Shown: positions 27,392 through 42,359, numbered from the stretch's first letter. The stretch is DNA of 64,000 nucleotides from Methylocaldum sp. 14B (GCF_002005105.1 NZ_MSCV01000002.1:166314-230313); one strand, 5' to 3'. Translations and numbers: made by a program. Notes: generated from the sequence alone by a model not told the origin.

Positions 27392-29266
27392 ATGCATTTT
27401 TCCACCGAATTCGACGTCATCGTGGTCGGTGGCGGACACGCTGGTACGGAAGCGGCTTTGGCGGCTGCGCGGACTGGCTCTAAGACGCTGCTGCTTACCC
27501 AGAACATCGAAACCCTTGGCCAGATGAGCTGCAATCCCGCTATCGGGGGGATCGGCAAAGGGCATTTGGTCAAGGAGATCGATGCTCTGGGCGGCTTGAT
27601 GGCGCATGCTGCGGACCGAGCCGGCATTCAGTTCCGTGTGCTCAATGCCAGCAAAGGCCCGGCGGTGCGGGCGACTCGGGCCCAAGCCGATCGCGTGCTT
27701 TATAAGAAAGCCGTGCGTCGGGTGCTGGAAACTCAGCCGAATTTGACCTTATTCCAGCAGGCCGTATCCGATCTGATCGTGGAAAATTACCGCGCAGCCG
27801 GCGTGATCACGCAGATGGGGCTCAAATTCAGGGCTCGTACGGTGGTCCTCACCGTAGGCACCTTCCTGGCCGGCCGGATTCATATCGGTCTCGAAAACTA
27901 CGAAGGCGGCCGGGCGGGCGATCCGCCCTCTAACGCTTTGGCGGCGCGTTTGCGCGAACTGCCGTTTCGGGTCGGCCGGCTCAAGACCGGAACGCCTCCT
28001 CGGATCGACGGGCGAAGCATCGATTATGCGGTCATGCTGGAGCAGCCCGGCGACGAGCCGGTTCCCGTGTTCTCATTCCTCGGCCGGCGGGAGGAACATC
28101 CTCGCCAAGTGCCTTGCTACATCACCCGTACCAACGAACGGACTCACGATATCATCCGCTGCGGTCTCGACCGCTCGCCGATGTATGCGGGCGTTATCGA
28201 AGGGGTCGGGCCGCGCTATTGTCCCTCTATCGAAGACAAGGTCGTGCGTTTCGCGGAAAGGGATTCGCACCAGATTTTTGTTGAACCCGAAGGTCTCGAT
28301 ACTTACGAAATCTATCCGAACGGCATTTCGACCAGTCTGCCCTTCGACGTGCAGTACGAGCTTGTGAGGTCGATACGCGGTTTCGAAAACGCTCATATCA
28401 CACGGCCGGGCTACGCCATCGAATACGATTTCTTCGATCCGCGCGACCTGAAGTCCTCGCTCGAAACCAAGCACCTCGAGAACCTGTTCTTCGCCGGACA
28501 GATCAACGGCACGACGGGATACGAGGAAGCCGCCGCGCAAGGTCTGATCGCGGGCGTCAACGCCGCGCGCAAGGCCAAGGATCTGGAACCCTGGTCGCCT
28601 ATGCGCGACGAGGCTTACATGGGGGTTCTGATCGACGATCTGATCACTCGGGGCACGAGCGAACCCTATCGCATGTTCACCAGCCGGGCGGAATACCGGT
28701 TGCTGCTACGAGAGGACAACGCCGATCTTCGGCTGACCGGGAAAGGCCGCGAACTCGGATTGGTGGACGACGAGCGCTGGCGTGCATTCGAAGCGAAGCA
28801 GCAGGCCATTGCGGAGATACAGACCGGCCTGGCAAAAACGTATGTCAGACCGAATACTGCCGAAGCCGAAACCATAAGCCGGTTCCTGAGTGCGCCGCTG
28901 TTGCGGGAATCCACCCTACTCGAACTGCTGCGGCGACCGGAGATCCGCATCGAACACCTCCAAGCGATATCCGCTCGGTTAACTGAAGAAGAAAACGAGC
29001 AAGTTCTCGATCAAGTCGAAATTCAGGCGAAGTACCAAGGCTACATCGATCGCCAGCAGGCGGAGATCGAGCGCTCTCGCCGCTACGACCATTGGCGTTT
29101 GCCGGAAAGTCTCGATTATCAGAACGTCATCGGGTTGTCCAACGAGGTCCGGGAAAAGCTCAAACAACAACGTCCCGAAACTGTCGGGCAAGCAGCGCGG
29201 ATTCCGGGCGTCACACCGGCGGCGATTTCGCTGCTGTTGGTCCATCTTAAAAAGAAGAGCGCCTGA
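27392..29266 (+). CDS. mnmG: tRNA uridine 5-carboxymethylaminomethyl modification enzyme MnmG (GidA)
   Basis: 624 residues from the ATG at 27392; the frame extends a further 19 codons but without homology. FAD-binding GxGxxG motif [13 protein letters not shown] at the N-terminus, then [22 protein letters not shown] and [18 protein letters not shown] signatures (here [15 protein letters not shown]). C-terminal helices bind tRNA and MnmE. It installs the cmnm5 group at wobble uridine 34. First gene of the mnmG-rsmG-parA-parB cluster. Confidence 0.97.
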   Translation: MHFSTEFDVIVVGGGHAGTEAALAAARTGSKTLLLTQNIETLGQMSCNPAIGGIGKGHLVKEIDALGGLMAHAADRAGIQFRVLNASKGPAVRATRAQADRVLYKKAVRRVLETQPNLTLFQQAVSDLIVENYRAAGVITQMGLKFRARTVVLTVGTFLAGRIHIGLENYEGGRAGDPPSNALAARLRELPFRVGRLKTGTPPRIDGRSIDYAVMLEQPGDEPVPVFSFLGRREEHPRQVPCYITRTNERTHDIIRCGLDRSPMYAGVIEGVGPRYCPSIEDKVVRFAERDSHQIFVEPEGLDTYEIYPNGISTSLPFDVQYELVRSIRGFENAHITRPGYAIEYDFFDPRDLKSSLETKHLENLFFAGQINGTTGYEEAAAQGLIAGVNAARKAKDLEPWSPMRDEAYMGVLIDDLITRGTSEPYRMFTSRAEYRLLLREDNADLRLTGKGRELGLVDDERWRAFEAKQQAIAEIQTGLAKTYVRPNTAEAETISRFLSAPLLRESTLLELLRRPEIRIEHLQAISARLTEEENEQVLDQVEIQAKYQGYIDRQQAEIERSRRYDHWRLPESLDYQNVIGLSNEVREKLKQQRPETVGQAARIPGVTPAAISLLLVHLKKKSA

Positions 29267-29272
29267 TCTTAA

Positions 29273-29893
29273 GTGGACGAAATCGGTAGACGTCTAGCGG
29301 ACGGAATAACCGCGTTAAACATACCGTTTACGCCGGAGCAACACGAAAAGCTTTTGGCCTTTCTGCGCTTAATCCAGAAATGGAACCGGGTTTACAACTT
29401 GACGGCCATCCGCGAATTGCGGACGGGAGTGGATTTGCATCTGCTCGACAGTCTTACCATTTGGCCGTATCTCCGGGGCGAAAGGATACTGGACGTGGGA
29501 ACCGGGGCCGGTTTGCCGGGTATTCCCTTGGCTGTCATGAGCGAGAGCAGGCATTTCGTTCTGTTGGACAGCAACGCGAAGAAGACCCGTTTTGTTCAGC
29601 AGGCCGTGATCGAATTGGGTCTCGCGAACGTGGAGGTCGTCACCTCGCGGGTGGAAGACTACCATCCGGACCACGGATTCGACACGATATTGGCGCGGGC
29701 TTATGCGAGCCTTGCGGAAATAATGGAGACAACGCGCAGAATGCTGGCTCCCCACGGCGTGATATTGGCTCAGAAAGGGCAGTTTCCGGAGGGCGAAATA
29801 CAGACCCTTAAAGACTCGCCGGTTAAGAGTCATCGTTTAAAGATTCCGGGTCTGGACGTCGAACGTCATTTGATCGAAATAGCTATCGGCTGA
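29273..29893 (+). CDS. rsmG: 16S rRNA (guanine527-N7)-methyltransferase
   Basis: 206 residues with a GTG start six bases after the mnmG stop, preceded by AAAGAAGAG. The RsmG signature WNRVYNLTAIRE and SAM-binding ILDVGTGAGLPGIPLAV are clear, followed by LDSNAKKTRFVQQA. It methylates G527 of 16S rRNA; loss gives low-level streptomycin resistance in several species. Read-through from mnmG and into parA is likely. Confidence 0.96.
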   Translation: MDEIGRRLADGITALNIPFTPEQHEKLLAFLRLIQKWNRVYNLTAIRELRTGVDLHLLDSLTIWPYLRGERILDVGTGAGLPGIPLAVMSESRHFVLLDSNAKKTRFVQQAVIELGLANVEVVTSRVEDYHPDHGFDTILARAYASLAEIMETTRRMLAPHGVILAQKGQFPEGEIQTLKDSPVKSHRLKIPGLDVERHLIEIAIG

Positions 29894-29900
29894 GGAAACC

Positions 29901-30695
29901 ATGGGCAAAATTATTGCGGTAGCCAACCAAAAGGGGGGCGTGGGTAAAACGACCACCAGCATTAACTTGGCTGCGTCGCTTGCGGCGATCAAGCATCGCG
30001 TTTTGCTTGTGGATCTGGATCCGCAAGGCAACACGACTATGGGATGCGGCGTTGACAAGAAAAGTCTCAAAAATTCGTCTTACGACGTATTGACGCGTCA
30101 CGCCACGGTACGCGAGGCCGTCAAATCTTTGACCGAGATCGGCTTCGATCTTCTGCCGGGTAATGCCGATCTGACTGCCGCTCAGGTCGAACTGATGAAA
30201 CAGGCAGGCAAAGAGCGCGCGCTTGCCGAGGCGCTCAAGAGTTGCCGCGACGATTACCAGTTCATCCTCGTCGACTGCCCACCGTCGCTTAACGTGCTGA
30301 CGCTCAACGCCTTGGTCGCTGCGGACAGCGTGTTGATTCCCATGCAGTGCGAATATTACGCCTTGGAAGGACTTTCGGATTTAATGGATACGCTGGGGAA
30401 TATCCGCGACTCGGTCAATCCGGAACTTCGTGTCGAGGGTTTGCTTCGCACGATGTACGATCCACGCAGCCGGCTCGCCAATGACGTTTCCGCGCAATTG
30501 ATCGCCCATTTCAGCGATAAGGTCTTCCGCACCATCATCCCGCGCAACATTCGGCTTGCCGAGGCGCCGAGCCACGGTTTGCCAGCGATAAAGTACGATA
30601 AGTCTTCTCGAGGAGCCGTCGCTTATCTGGCCTTGGCGGGCGAAATCGTGCGACGCAATCAAAAATCGCGAAAAATTCCTTCAATTCTTCAATAA
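29901..30695 (+). CDS. parA: chromosome partitioning ATPase ParA (Soj)
   Basis: 264 residues. The deviant Walker A motif KGGVGKTTTSINLAASLA lies at the N-terminus, with LVDLDPQGN and ILVDCPPSLNVLTLNAL following. The protein binds DNA as an ATP dimer and, with ParB at parS, moves the replication origin region. Its ATG is seven bases after rsmG. The ParB gene follows nine bases on, the standard chromosomal order. Confidence 0.97.
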   Translation: MGKIIAVANQKGGVGKTTTSINLAASLAAIKHRVLLVDLDPQGNTTMGCGVDKKSLKNSSYDVLTRHATVREAVKSLTEIGFDLLPGNADLTAAQVELMKQAGKERALAEALKSCRDDYQFILVDCPPSLNVLTLNALVAADSVLIPMQCEYYALEGLSDLMDTLGNIRDSVNPELRVEGLLRTMYDPRSRLANDVSAQLIAHFSDKVFRTIIPRNIRLAEAPSHGLPAIKYDKSSRGAVAYLALAGEIVRRNQKSRKIPSILQ

Positions 30696-30704
30696 ATTCA
30701 AGTC

Positions 30705-31550
30705 ATGACGGCAAAAAGACGAGGACTCGGCCGCGGCCTCGATGTCCTGTTGGGCGGCGCGAAACTCGAAAACGAGACCGAGAAGCTCAGAACGCTTTCC
30801 ATAGATCAACTCAGGCCGAGCCGTTTCCAGCCGCGCAAGGATATCGACCCGGCGCGACTTCAAGAATTGGCCGATTCGATCAGTGCGCAGGGCGTGGTCC
30901 AGCCCGTGGTGGTCAGACCTATGGGCGACAGCCAGTACGAAATCATCGCCGGCGAGAGACGGTGGCGGGCGGCCCAACTGGCAGGATTGCACGATTTGCC
31001 GGTGGTCGTGCGCGAGGTTACGGATCAGACCGCCTTAGCGATCGCCCTTATCGAAAATATCCAGCGAGAAGACTTGAATCCTCTCGAGGAGGCGGAAGCC
31101 CTGAAGCGCCTGCTCGAAGAGTTCGAGATGACCCACCAGCAGGTCGCGGATGCCGTCGGCAAATCCCGGGCTACCGTCAGCAACTTGCTGCGCTTGAACG
31201 AACTTCATCCGGATGCTAAGCATCTTCTGCTTACCGGTGCCATAGAAATGGGACACGCTCGGGCGATACTCGCGCTGGAATTTCAGCTTCAGGCTGAAAT
31301 TGCCCGTAAAGTCGCTTCGGCAAAGTTGAGCGTTCGTGCTACGGAGTTGCTTATCCAAAAGCTCCGGGATGGGCAAAAGGCGCGAAAACCGGAGATGAAG
31401 GATCCCGACATTCGCCGCCTCGAAGAGCGAATCGCCACGCGAATCGGCGCTCCCGTGCTGATCAAACACGGAAAAAAAGGCGCCGGACAACTCGTCATCC
31501 ATTACGACAGCCTGGATCAACTGGAAGGTGTGCTCGATCGCTTGAAATAA
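30705..31550 (+). CDS. parB: chromosome partitioning protein ParB (Spo0J)
   Basis: 281 residues: N-terminal RGLGRGLDVLLGG, the CTP-binding/ParB-N region with QPVVVRP and IAGERRWRAAQLAG, the helix-turn-helix (THQQVADAVGKSRATVSNLLRL) and a C-terminal dimerisation domain. It loads at parS and spreads as a sliding clamp to organise the origin region. No parS is evident close by, though a near-match is at 58445. Confidence 0.96.
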   Translation: MTAKRRGLGRGLDVLLGGAKLENETEKLRTLSIDQLRPSRFQPRKDIDPARLQELADSISAQGVVQPVVVRPMGDSQYEIIAGERRWRAAQLAGLHDLPVVVREVTDQTALAIALIENIQREDLNPLEEAEALKRLLEEFEMTHQQVADAVGKSRATVSNLLRLNELHPDAKHLLLTGAIEMGHARAILALEFQLQAEIARKVASAKLSVRATELLIQKLRDGQKARKPEMKDPDIRRLEERIATRIGAPVLIKHGKKGAGQLVIHYDSLDQLEGVLDRLK

Positions 31551-31560
31551 ACATGCAACA

Positions 31561-31589
31561 TTGATCTTCCGCATTTTGGTTGTTATCAT
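31561..31589 (+). promoter_or_regulatory. predicted sigma-70 promoter for the atp operon
   Basis: TTGATC (-35, 31561-31566) and TATCAT (-10, 31584-31589) are separated by 17 bases, the optimal spacing. The matches to consensus are 4/6 and 5/6. Transcription would begin about 20 bases upstream of the atpI ATG at 31617. Confidence 0.6.
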
Positions 31590-31616
31590 TCCGAAGCATT
31601 TGTTTGGGGGCCCTCA

Positions 31617-32785
<1,169 letters not shown>

Positions 32786-32815
32786 TCTCTTTCAATCAAC
32801 CTTAACGTTCGATAA

Positions 32816-33091
<276 letters not shown>

Positions 33092-33143
33092 AAAAGCCGC
33101 GATTGCGACGCTTTAATGGCAAACAACCAAAGAGGAAAGCGCT

Positions 33144-33623
33144 GTGAGTATTAACGCCACTCTGATCGGCCAAATGATCACATTTGCGCTTCTGGTGTGG
33201 TTCACCATGAAGTACGTGTGGCCGCCTTTGATGCAAACGCTCGAGGAGCGCAAAAAGAAGATTGCCGACGGTCTCGCTTCGGCTGAAAAAGGCAAGCATG
33301 AGATGGAGTTGGCCGAGAAGCGCGCGACCGCTTTGTTGCGGGAAGCTAAGGATCAGGCCGCAGACATCGTAAATCTAGCGCAAAAGCGCGCCAGCGAGGT
33401 GGTCGAGGAATCCAAGCAATCGGCGAAGGATGAAGGCGAGCGGATCGTTGCTGCGGCGAAAGCCGAGATCGAGCGCGAATTGCAGCAGGCGAAAGAAGGT
33501 TTGCGTCAACAGGTAGCGGTGCTGGCCATTTCTGCGGCCGAGCAAATCCTGCAGAAAGAAGTGGATCAAAAGAAGCATCGGGAAATTATCGACAACCTCG
33601 GTAAGCAGTTGGGTCAAGCATAA
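33144..33623 (+). CDS. atpF: F0F1 ATP synthase subunit b
   Basis: 159 residues with a GTG start. One N-terminal membrane helix ([18 protein letters not shown]) and a long Ala/Glu/Lys-rich coiled coil that forms the peripheral stalk. The stop overlaps the atpH start (TAATG), coupling their translation. Confidence 0.97.
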   Translation: MSINATLIGQMITFALLVWFTMKYVWPPLMQTLEERKKKIADGLASAEKGKHEMELAEKRATALLREAKDQAADIVNLAQKRASEVVEESKQSAKDEGERIVAAAKAEIERELQQAKEGLRQQVAVLAISAAEQILQKEVDQKKHREIIDNLGKQLGQA

Positions 33624-34159
33624 TGAGCGAGTTAACGACGTTGGCGAGGCCTTATGCCGTTGCGGTTTACAAGAGGGCCAAAGAAACGGGAACGGCTGAT
33701 AAGTGGAGCGACGCGCTCGCTTTCGTCACTCTGCTCATGCAAGACGAGCAGTTAGCTAAAGCCGCGGCCAATCCCAAGGCTAACCGCGAGCAGTTTTCGG
33801 AGGCTTTTCTCGGTCTCTGCAAAGATCACCTGGACACTGAGGCACAAAATTTTGTCCGGCTGCTGATCCGGAATCGCCGGCTTGACCTGGTTAAATATAT
33901 CGCCGAGCTATTTAACCAATATAAGGCCGAGGATGAAGGATACATCGAGGTAGACGTCAGCACGGCTTTTCCGTTGAAAGACGCTGAACAAACGCGGTTG
34001 TCTTCCGTGCTGGAGCGTGTTCTGGAGAAAAAAGCACGTTTGCGCGTCGATGTCGATCCAACTTTGATCGGCGGCGTTTACATCAAGGCGGGTGACCGGG
34101 TGATAGACGCATCCATCCGCGGCCAGGTTGAAAGATTAGCAAAGAGACTCTGGACTTAG
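33623..34159 (+). CDS. atpH: F0F1 ATP synthase subunit delta
   Basis: 178 residues. N-terminal [16 protein letters not shown] and C-terminal [33 protein letters not shown] are the two halves of the delta signature. It joins the b-dimer stalk to the top of the F1 head. Overlaps atpF by one base. Confidence 0.97.
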   Translation: MSELTTLARPYAVAVYKRAKETGTADKWSDALAFVTLLMQDEQLAKAAANPKANREQFSEAFLGLCKDHLDTEAQNFVRLLIRNRRLDLVKYIAELFNQYKAEDEGYIEVDVSTAFPLKDAEQTRLSSVLERVLEKKARLRVDVDPTLIGGVYIKAGDRVIDASIRGQVERLAKRLWT

Positions 34160-34172
34160 AGCGAGAAGAATC

Positions 34173-35714
<1,542 letters not shown>

Positions 35715-35724
35715 GGATTGATCG

Positions 35725-36588
35725 ATGGCCGTCGGAAAAGAAATCCGTCTGAAGATCACGAGTATCAAAAATACTCAGAAGATCACGCGGGCCATGGAAA
35801 TGGTGGCAGCCAGCAAGATGCGCAGAACCCAGGAACGAATGCAGGCTACGCGGCCGTATTCCCGGAAGATCGCGCAGATCATCAAGCATCTGGCTCACGC
35901 GAACCCGGAATACAAACACCCATTCACGATCGAGAGACCGGTAAACCGGGTCGGGGTCATTCTGATTTCGTCCGATCGGGGACTGTGCGGAGGGCTCAAC
36001 GCCAATTTATTCAGATTGGCTCTGCGCAGAATGCGCGGATGGAACGCGGAAGACAAGGCCGTCACCCTAAGCACGATTGGCCAAAAGGGTACCGCGTTCT
36101 TCAGTTCGATCGGTGCAAACGTGGTTTCTCAGGCGACCAAGCTCGGCGACCGTCCCCATCTGCAGGATATCATCGGCGTCATAAAGACCATGGTCGACGA
36201 ATATTCCGAGGGCAAGATCGACGAGTTGTACGTTCTTTACAACGAGTTTCTCAATACGATGACTCAGAAGCCGCGGCTCGTCCAGCTGCTTCCCATCCGA
36301 CCGGAGGACATCGGTGAAGAACAGAAAGGCCAGTGGGATTACATTTACGAGCCTGACGCGAAGGAAGTGCTCGATCAGCTGTTGATCCGGTACGTGGAGT
36401 CGATCGTTTTCCAAGGTCTGGTGGAGAACAACGCCTGCGAGCAGGCGGCGCGAATGGTCGCAATGAAAAGCGCATCCGACAACGCCGGAAAACTCATCAA
36501 AGAGTTGCAGCTGATCTACAACAAAGCGAGGCAGGCGGCCATTACCCAGGAGATCGCGGAAATCGTCGGCGGCGCGGCTGCGGTCTAA
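35725..36588 (+). CDS. atpG: F0F1 ATP synthase subunit gamma
   Basis: 287 residues. N-terminal and C-terminal helices ([29 protein letters not shown] shortened here to its flanking KEIRLKI and MEMVAASKM; and [15 protein letters not shown]) form the rotating central shaft. [15 protein letters not shown] is characteristic. Ten bases after atpA. Confidence 0.98.
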   Translation: MAVGKEIRLKITSIKNTQKITRAMEMVAASKMRRTQERMQATRPYSRKIAQIIKHLAHANPEYKHPFTIERPVNRVGVILISSDRGLCGGLNANLFRLALRRMRGWNAEDKAVTLSTIGQKGTAFFSSIGANVVSQATKLGDRPHLQDIIGVIKTMVDEYSEGKIDELYVLYNEFLNTMTQKPRLVQLLPIRPEDIGEEQKGQWDYIYEPDAKEVLDQLLIRYVESIVFQGLVENNACEQAARMVAMKSASDNAGKLIKELQLIYNKARQAAITQEIAEIVGGAAAV

Positions 36589-38016
<1,428 letters not shown>

Positions 38017-38035
38017 TTCAAAGAGAAAAAGCACT

Positions 38036-38458
38036 ATGGCTATGACGATCCACGTTGATATCGTGAGTGCGGAGGCGGAGATTTATTCCGGGCTCGCGGA
38101 ATTGGTGGTTGCTCCGGCCGAAATGGGCGAAGTGGGTATTGCCGCACGGCACGCACCATTCCTCACCCGGCTGAAGCCGGGCGAGGTGCGGGTAAAGGTT
38201 AACGATCAGGAAGTCCATCCGTTTTTCATTTCGGGCGGCATGCTCGAGGTTCAGCCCCATGTCGTGACCATACTCGCCGACACCGCCGTTCGCGCCAAAG
38301 ACATCGACGAGGCGGCAGCGCTGGAAGCCAAGAGACGTGCGGAAGAGATGCTGTCGGACAAGTCCGGCAAGATCGATTACGCTCTGGCACAGGCACAGCT
38401 CGCCGAGGCTGTCATGCAGCTTCGAACCTTGGAGAAATATCGGAAAGGCCGCGCGTAA
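38036..38458 (+). CDS. atpC: F0F1 ATP synthase subunit epsilon
   Basis: 140 residues: N-terminal beta-sandwich ([25 protein letters not shown] region) and C-terminal helical pair ([14 protein letters not shown] and [20 protein letters not shown]) that can inhibit the enzyme. A second in-frame ATG lies two codons in. Last gene of the operon; a strong terminator follows. Confidence 0.97.
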   Translation: MAMTIHVDIVSAEAEIYSGLAELVVAPAEMGEVGIAARHAPFLTRLKPGEVRVKVNDQEVHPFFISGGMLEVQPHVVTILADTAVRAKDIDEAAALEAKRRAEEMLSDKSGKIDYALAQAQLAEAVMQLRTLEKYRKGRA

Positions 38459-38475
38459 GTTCAGCCGTTTTCGAG

Positions 38476-38526
38476 ACCCAGCAAAATACCGGGCACGCCG
38501 CTCCTGTATTTTGCTGGGTTTTTTAG
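38476..38526 (+). terminator. Rho-independent terminator of the atp operon
   Basis: A perfect 14-bp stem ACCCAGCAAAATAC / GTATTTTGCTGGGT (arms 38476-38489 and 38506-38519) with a 16-base GC-rich loop is followed by a T tract. It ends the atpI-atpC transcript before glmU. Confidence 0.92.
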
Positions 38527-38623
38527 TTTTTCACGTTAATATAAATACGAGTATCCGGTCGCTGTTTTCGATCGGGTCGAACCAGTCCTTATTTTCCGCT
38601 TCTTCAACAAGGAAAAACGGAAG

Positions 38624-39994
38624 ATGCCTTTGGAAATCGTCATCCTGGCCGCGGGCCAGGGAACGCGTATGCGTTCGTCCCTTCCCAAGATACTCCATAA
38701 AATCGGCGACCGTACGCTACTCGAGCATGTATATGCATTGGCCACCCGGTTGTGCCCCGACAAGATCACTGTGATCTACGGACATGGTGGCGAGACAGTT
38801 CTCAAGAGCCTCGAGCACCTGAAGGTCATCTGGGTCGAGCAGAAGGAACAGCTCGGCACCGGCCATGCAGTCATGCAAGTTGCGGACGACATCGACGAAG
38901 CGCGCACGGTTCTGATTCTTTATGGCGATGTGCCCTTGCTCGGCGACGAGACGGTCGAAAAGCTGATTCCGCTGGCAGAGGCGGATCAGATGGGGCTGTT
39001 GACGGTCGATCTTGCCGACCCTTACGGCTATGGCCGCATCGTCCGGGATAGCAGCGGTCGAGTGGTCAGGATCGTGGAAGAAAAAGATGCCACGCCGGAG
39101 GAGCGTAAGATCAGCGAAGTCAATACGGGAATTTTGGCCATAAAAGGCAGACACCTCAAAACCTGGCTGAGCCGGTTGGAAAACAATAATGCCCAGCGGG
39201 AGTATTACCTTACCGATGTGATCGCCATGGCGGTTGCCGATGACGTTCGGGTGGAAACGGTACAGCCGCACGATCCGGACGAAGTGCTGGGCGTGAACAA
39301 CCGCGAACAGTTGGCTCACCTGGAACGGGTTTTCCAAAGACGAGTGGCGGAAGATTTGATGCGGAACGGTGTCACCTTGCGCGATCCGTCGCGTTTCGAT
39401 GTGCGGGGAGAAATCGAATCCATCGGGCGCGACGTGGAAATCGACATCAATGTCATTTTGGAGGGCCGGATCAAACTCGGCGATAACGTCCGCATCGGTG
39501 CCAATTGCGTGATCAAGGACAGCCAGATCGCCAACGACGTGGAAATTCTTCCGAACTGCGTCATCGAAGATGCCGTGATCGGCCAGGGCTGCCGCATCGG
39601 CCCGTTTGCACGCATCCGTCCGGAAACGCGGATCGAAGATCACGTCCACATCGGCAACTTTGTGGAAGTCAAGAAGTCGGCGATAGCCAGTCGTTCCAAG
39701 GTCAATCACCTCAGCTATATCGGAGACACGATCATCGGCCGCGACGTGAACGTCGGTGCCGGCACGATCACCTGCAACTATGACGGCGCCAATAAACATC
39801 AAACCGTCATAGAAGACGGCGCGTTCATCGGTTCGGATACCCAGTTGGTCGCGCCGGTCAGAGTCGGCAAGAATGCAACCATCGGTGCCGGAGCAACGGT
39901 TACCAAGGATGCGCCCGAAAATGCCCTGACCCTCAGCCGAGCGAACCAAGTTACCATCGAGGGTTGGCAGCGACCCACCAAGAAAAGGAGTTGA
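38624..39994 (+). CDS. glmU: bifunctional N-acetylglucosamine-1-phosphate uridyltransferase / glucosamine-1-phosphate acetyltransferase
   Basis: 456 residues. The N-terminal pyrophosphorylase domain starts LEIVILAAGQGTRMRSSLPK; the C-terminal left-handed beta-helix has SYIGDTIIGRDVNVGAGTIT with TCNYDGANKHQT. It makes UDP-GlcNAc for peptidoglycan and lipopolysaccharide. glmS begins four bases downstream, so both are co-transcribed. Confidence 0.98.
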   Translation: MPLEIVILAAGQGTRMRSSLPKILHKIGDRTLLEHVYALATRLCPDKITVIYGHGGETVLKSLEHLKVIWVEQKEQLGTGHAVMQVADDIDEARTVLILYGDVPLLGDETVEKLIPLAEADQMGLLTVDLADPYGYGRIVRDSSGRVVRIVEEKDATPEERKISEVNTGILAIKGRHLKTWLSRLENNNAQREYYLTDVIAMAVADDVRVETVQPHDPDEVLGVNNREQLAHLERVFQRRVAEDLMRNGVTLRDPSRFDVRGEIESIGRDVEIDINVILEGRIKLGDNVRIGANCVIKDSQIANDVEILPNCVIEDAVIGQGCRIGPFARIRPETRIEDHVHIGNFVEVKKSAIASRSKVNHLSYIGDTIIGRDVNVGAGTITCNYDGANKHQTVIEDGAFIGSDTQLVAPVRVGKNATIGAGATVTKDAPENALTLSRANQVTIEGWQRPTKKRS

Positions 39995-39997
39995 GTC

Positions 39998-41830
39998 ATG
40001 TGTGGTATTGTTGGTGCCATCGCACACAGAGTCGTTACCCCCGTCCTGCTGGAAGGACTTCGCCGTCTGGAATATCGCGGCTACGACTCGGCGGGGCTGG
40101 CGGTATTGGACGATTCCGCTCAGCTTCAGCGTGTACGCAGAAAAGGGAAGATCAGGGAGCTGGAAAAGGCTTTGGAAACTTCCTTAGTCGACGGCAAAGT
40201 CGGCATAGCTCATACCCGTTGGGCGACACATGGCGTTCCCTCCGAACGCAACGCCCATCCTCATATCTGCCGCGAGTCCGTGGCCGTGGTCCACAACGGC
40301 ATCATCGAGAATCATGACGATCTTAGAAAGGAACTCCGGCAAAAGGGATACGATTTCGAATCGGAAACGGACACCGAAGTCATCGTCCATCAGATCCACG
40401 GATTTTTGGAGGAAGGTCTGAGTCTTTTCGAGGCCGTCAAGGAAACCTGCAAGGTGCTCGAAGGGGCTTATGCCATCGGCGTGATCAGCATCAACGAACC
40501 GAAGCGGCTGATCGCCGCGCGCCACGGCAGTCCATTAGTGGTGGGGTTGGGCGAGAGCGAAAACTTCATCGCCTCCGATGTCTTCGCGCTAGTCGGTGAA
40601 ACGCAGCGTTTTATTTTCCTCGACGACGGCGACATCGCCGATTTGTCCACGGAGGCGGTCGATATTTACGATAGACACGGAAATCCGGTACAGCGGCCCG
40701 TCCATGAAACGAAATTGGCGGCCGACGCCGTTGAGCGCGGCGAATACCGCCACTACATGCAAAAGGAAATTCATGAGCAGCCGGTGGCAATCGAAAAAAC
40801 CCTCGACGGGCGGATACGGGCCGGAAAAGTGCTCGATGCCGCTTTCGGGCCGTATGCCGAGAAAGCGTTCGACCACATCAAATCGGTTCAGATCGTCGCC
40901 TGCGGTACCAGCTATCATGCCGGCATGGTGGCGCGCTACTGGATGGAATCGATCGCGGGACTTCCGTGCAGCGTGGAAGTGGCCAGCGAATTCCGTTACC
41001 GCAAGAATGTGGTTCCGCCCGGGACCCTGTTCGTCAGCATTTCGCAGTCCGGCGAAACCGCCGATACCTTGGCGGCGCTGAAGGAGGCCAAGAAGCTCGG
41101 CTATGCGCACACCCTCGCGATCTGCAACGTGCCGGAAAGCTCGATCGTTCGGGAATCCGAATCGACCCTGATGACTCGAGCCGGTCCCGAAGTCGGCGTC
41201 GCCTCCACCAAGGCGTTCACCACCCAGCTGACCGCCCTGCTCCTTCTGGTCGTCGCTCTGGGCAAGCGCAACGGGCTCCCGCAGGAGCAGGAAGCGCGGA
41301 TCGTCAAGGAGCTTGAAAGTCTGCCGGAGCAAATCGAGCGAGTTTTACTTCTGGAGGACGAAATTCAGCAATGGGCGGAACGTTTCGGCGACAAGCGTCA
41401 CGCGCTCTATCTGGGACGTGGTGCCCATTATCCGGTCGCGATGGAGGGTGCGCTCAAACTGAAGGAAATCTCCTATATTCACGCCGAAGCGTATCCGTCT
41501 GGCGAGCTCAAGCACGGCCCTCTCGCGCTCATCGACGCCGAGATGCCGGTAGTGGCGGTTGCTCCGAACAACGAACTTCTGGAAAAGCTCAAATCGAATC
41601 TTCAGGAGGTTCAGGCCCGGGGCGGCGAACTCTACGTCTTCGCCGACGTGCGCGTGCCCATGGAGAGCGCGCCGGGCGTCAATTTGTTACGCGTCGCGGA
41701 GACCGAAGAGATCGTTGCGCCTATCGTCTACACGGTGCCCTTGCAGATGCTCGCCTATCACGTCGCATTGATCAAAGGTACCGACGTCGATCAGCCGCGC
41801 AACTTGGCGAAATCCGTCACTGTCGAGTGA
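39998..41830 (+). CDS. glmS: glutamine-fructose-6-phosphate aminotransferase
   Basis: 610 residues. Cys1 nucleophile after Met (MCGIVGAIAHRVV), the glutaminase domain with GIAHTRWATHG, and two SIS sugar-isomerase domains (VACGTSYHAG, SISQSGETADTL, SYIHAEAYPSGELKHGPLAL) and the C-terminal DQPRNLAKSVTVE. First enzyme of amino-sugar synthesis. No ribozyme-type leader is visible because glmU directly precedes it. Confidence 0.98.
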   Translation: MCGIVGAIAHRVVTPVLLEGLRRLEYRGYDSAGLAVLDDSAQLQRVRRKGKIRELEKALETSLVDGKVGIAHTRWATHGVPSERNAHPHICRESVAVVHNGIIENHDDLRKELRQKGYDFESETDTEVIVHQIHGFLEEGLSLFEAVKETCKVLEGAYAIGVISINEPKRLIAARHGSPLVVGLGESENFIASDVFALVGETQRFIFLDDGDIADLSTEAVDIYDRHGNPVQRPVHETKLAADAVERGEYRHYMQKEIHEQPVAIEKTLDGRIRAGKVLDAAFGPYAEKAFDHIKSVQIVACGTSYHAGMVARYWMESIAGLPCSVEVASEFRYRKNVVPPGTLFVSISQSGETADTLAALKEAKKLGYAHTLAICNVPESSIVRESESTLMTRAGPEVGVASTKAFTTQLTALLLLVVALGKRNGLPQEQEARIVKELESLPEQIERVLLLEDEIQQWAERFGDKRHALYLGRGAHYPVAMEGALKLKEISYIHAEAYPSGELKHGPLALIDAEMPVVAVAPNNELLEKLKSNLQEVQARGGELYVFADVRVPMESAPGVNLLRVAETEEIVAPIVYTVPLQMLAYHVALIKGTDVDQPRNLAKSVTVE

Positions 41831-41873
41831 ACCGGATCGCGTGACTATCAGTCCTCAGAACTGACGTTCCGAA

Positions 41874-42359
41874 CTACGGATGGTGGTCCGCTGGGCTGGC
41901 ACGTAATCCACGCCAGCGGGTGGCGAGTAATTTGAAGATCAAGCCGGTGCCGAGTCCCCAGGCGCCATTGATCAGGAACGCCGTTGCGAGCAAAGGAGGG
42001 TGCCAGCCGCCTCCCAAGGGCCGGCCCTTGAGCGGAAATACCACCAAGAGCGCCACCAGCGACGGCAGAATGGCGCCGAACAGGAACGCTGTCACCCAGT
42101 AGCCGGGAGGCGGCGGAAACCGGGGTTCTACCAGCGCAAACAAAAAACCCCAGACGCCGCCCCAGAAGGCCAACGAGAACACGGCCGGGATGCCGAACGG
42201 CGAGGTTGGCGCCAATGAGAACGGTGCGAAAGGCGCCAGACCGACGGCCCAAAGCAGCGCCAATGTGAGCTGGTGGAAAATCAGTGTGGCGAAAAAGCCC
42301 GCGACAAAACCGAACAATCCCCGTGTCGCAGTGTCTATGGGCGTATCGTGATAAGCCAT
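41874..42359 (-). CDS. conserved membrane protein, function unknown
   Basis: 161 residues from the ATG at 42359 with the Shine-Dalgarno-like GGAGGAAACCTG upstream on the coding strand. About four hydrophobic segments: GLFGFVAGFFATLIFHQLTLALLW, VFSLAFWGGVWGFLFAL, WVTAFLFGAILPSLVALLVVF and LATAFLINGAWGLGTGLIFKLL. A Pro-rich loop (EPRFPPPPGYW) separates segments two and three. No named family recognised; it could be a small integral protein of the kind found in photosynthetic or methanotrophic proteobacteria. Convergent with glmS. Confidence 0.65.
   Translation of the reverse strand: MAYHDTPIDTATRGLFGFVAGFFATLIFHQLTLALLWAVGLAPFAPFSLAPTSPFGIPAVFSLAFWGGVWGFLFALVEPRFPPPPGYWVTAFLFGAILPSLVALLVVFPLKGRPLGGGWHPPLLATAFLINGAWGLGTGLIFKLLATRWRGLRASPADHHP

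Noticed and set aside
38717..40027. A 436-codon leftward frame across glmU
   Set aside because: Same reason: the rightward frame is an unmistakable glmU with complete motifs.
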